DNA from: Lewinellaceae bacterium
Lineage (GTDB): Bacteria > Bacteroidota > Bacteroidia > Chitinophagales > Saprospiraceae
Assembly: GCA_020636215.1 (NCBI GenBank)
Contig: JACJYG010000005.1
Span: 620,001-684,000, forward strand
DNA: 64,000 bases
Direction of reading: 5' to 3'
Part shown: piece after piece, positions 62,826 through 64,000 of the stretch
Layout of the letters: each line of letters begins with the position of its first letter
Position numbering within the stretch: the first letter of the stretch is position 1
Notes under the pieces: generated by a model
What the model was told of the DNA's origin: nothing
Database searches by the model: none
What the model saw: only the letters and a program-made list of their open reading frames with translations
Made by a program: the position numbers and the translations under genes

Positions 62826-64000
62826 TTACAATTTTCCCCTGCGCGCTTCCAACTCTGCTTTTATTTCTCGCGCCCGATCTTCGGTCAGGCTGTAATTCCA
62901 CATCACCAAAATGGCCAATCCTGCCGTAAATGCCGGAATGACGATATCCGCAATTCGCAAATTGGTCATCGTTTCAGCTGTTTGCAGCGCTAAGGTTTGG
63001 TCAAATCCCACTATTTTTAAAACTGCTCCTCCCAGGACCAACGCCAATGCCTGGCCCAGTTTCACCATCCACCAATAGATGGCGCCAAAGGTTCCTTCTT
63101 TGCGGGGCATACCGTTACTCAATTCATCCAGGTCACACACATCTGCCGTCATACTCATCATGAGCGTAAACAAACCGCCAATGCCGAAGGACATTAAGGG
63201 AATGGGCATAAAGATCAAAAACGGATTGCTTGGGTTGAACCCCCACCACTTTAGCCCATACCCCACAATGGAAAGAGCGGTTGAAATGATAAAAGCTTTT
63301 CTCTTGCCCCATTTGCTTGCCATCCATGAAACAATGGGTATGATCAAAAATGCAGTGACCACGGCGCTGACGGTGGAAAACCACGCCGGCCAATTACCGG
63401 CAAGGCCGTAGTCGCCCTTGAACATGTAGAAGACAATGATGAAAAAGCTGAAGGACGCCACCATTTGAAACCCGTTGAAGACCAAAAATGTAGCACCGCA
63501 CAACTTAACAAAGGGCTTGTTCTTACTGACCTGGACAATCCCCTGGAAAAGGTCTTTCAAATTGGAAAACAACGTTTTAAAAGAAATTTCTTTCCGGTTC
63601 GCCATGTGTGAGGCATCAAGCCCTCTACAGAAAATTGCGGGCAGTACCCCAAAAGATACATACCCCACCAACAATTATGGAAAGTTTACGAACGCCGACG
63701 GTACCTGTGATTCAAACAGGTCAGGGTCTGCGATGAGCACCCAAAACCAGGGAACGATCATCCAGGCGACCTGGTATACGGTTTGCGAAAAGTACCATCA
63801 GGCGGGTGCGCTCATTATAATCGGATGTCATCTCATAACCTAATCCGATCAGGGGAGTGGAGAAAATGGTGTTTCCAACTAAATACACCAGGGATAAAAT
63901 GAGGAAATACCAAAAGTTGTAATTCTGGGTGTTATTCTCATCGAGCTGCCACAGCACAGCGAACAATAGCCCGCTTAAAATGGCGCCAACAAAAATATAG
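62826..64000 (-). pseudogene. GPH-family MFS transporter, frameshifted and cut by the window edge
   Basis: The clean part (up to about 63630) has MFS helices with TADVCDLDELSNGMPRKEG, a hallmark of the GPH (melibiose permease-like) group, and GAIYWWMVKLGQAL. Upstream, the frame changes near 63650 (VRKLSIIVGGVCIFWG against VLPAIFCRG) and again near 63800 (YFSQTVYQVAWMIVPWFWV). The N-terminal part (STPLIGLGYEMTSDYNERTR) continues off the window. It probably imports laminari-oligosaccharides for the cytoplasmic GH17 enzymes and phosphorylase. Confidence 0.75.

Overview
The window comes from a Bacteroidota genome, most likely a marine member of the Saprospiria (Lewinella/Phaeodactylibacter-like). 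The evidence is SusC/SusD proteins, type IX secretion (T9SS) sorting domains, a PorP/SprF protein with a giant PKD adhesin, TAnnTTTG promoter boxes, weak ribosome binding sites and a GC content near 50%. The species assignment is inference. No rRNA, tRNA or CRISPR array was seen.

Layout. 0-10 kb holds housekeeping and accessory genes: a DUF2339/DUF3999 membrane pair, a DUF697 protein, a tight rlmH-rhomboid-YdcF group, a SWIM zinc-finger protein, and an ECF sigma factor with a likely membrane-anchored partner. 10-19 kb has a DCC-family protein with a MITE-like palindrome just upstream, a TonB-dependent receptor, a START-domain protein, a T9SS cargo protein, and an OpuB-type osmolyte ABC transporter whose fused substrate-binding domain is circularly permuted. 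Positions 18958-21384 are one insertion with perfect 16-bp terminal inverted repeats and a 6-bp target duplication. It encloses an IS110-family transposase and about 1 kb of apparently non-coding DNA. 21-25 kb holds an exonuclease, a coiled-coil membrane protein and DUF2452/DUF1573 proteins. 25-36.5 kb holds a hybrid two-component regulator, a 1.95 k-residue PKD adhesin with a gliding-motility C-terminus, and PorP/SprF.

36.8-64 kb is a beta-1,3-glucan (laminarin) utilisation locus. A leftward operon encodes a T9SS protein with three repeated modules, a sugar-porter MFS protein, a GH2-like lipoprotein, a GH3 beta-glucosidase and a probable GH149 beta-1,3-oligoglucan phosphorylase. A rightward operon encodes SusC, SusD, a PKD surface lipoprotein and a T9SS-sorted GH16 laminarinase. 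Between them lies a propeller/triple-Tyr/LuxR-HTH regulator. A third, leftward group carries a GPH-type transporter, an unknown membrane protein and two GH17 enzymes without signal peptides. The inferred route is surface cleavage by GH16, uptake by SusCD, periplasmic trimming by GH3 and the GH2-like enzyme, import by MFS proteins, and cytoplasmic GH17 hydrolysis plus phosphorolysis.

The most notable new observation is a matched pair of operator-like arrays, 47993-48043 and 51306-51355. Each has four WGATGTAR half-sites spaced 11, 20 or 21, and 11 bp, and each lies 21 or 31 bp upstream of a TAnnTTTG box, one for each of the two main operons. They are strong candidates for the binding sites of the locus regulator. 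Several locus genes (42.9-47.6 kb and 63.6-63.8 kb) are broken by clustered 1-base indels, so that sequence is either in error or decaying.
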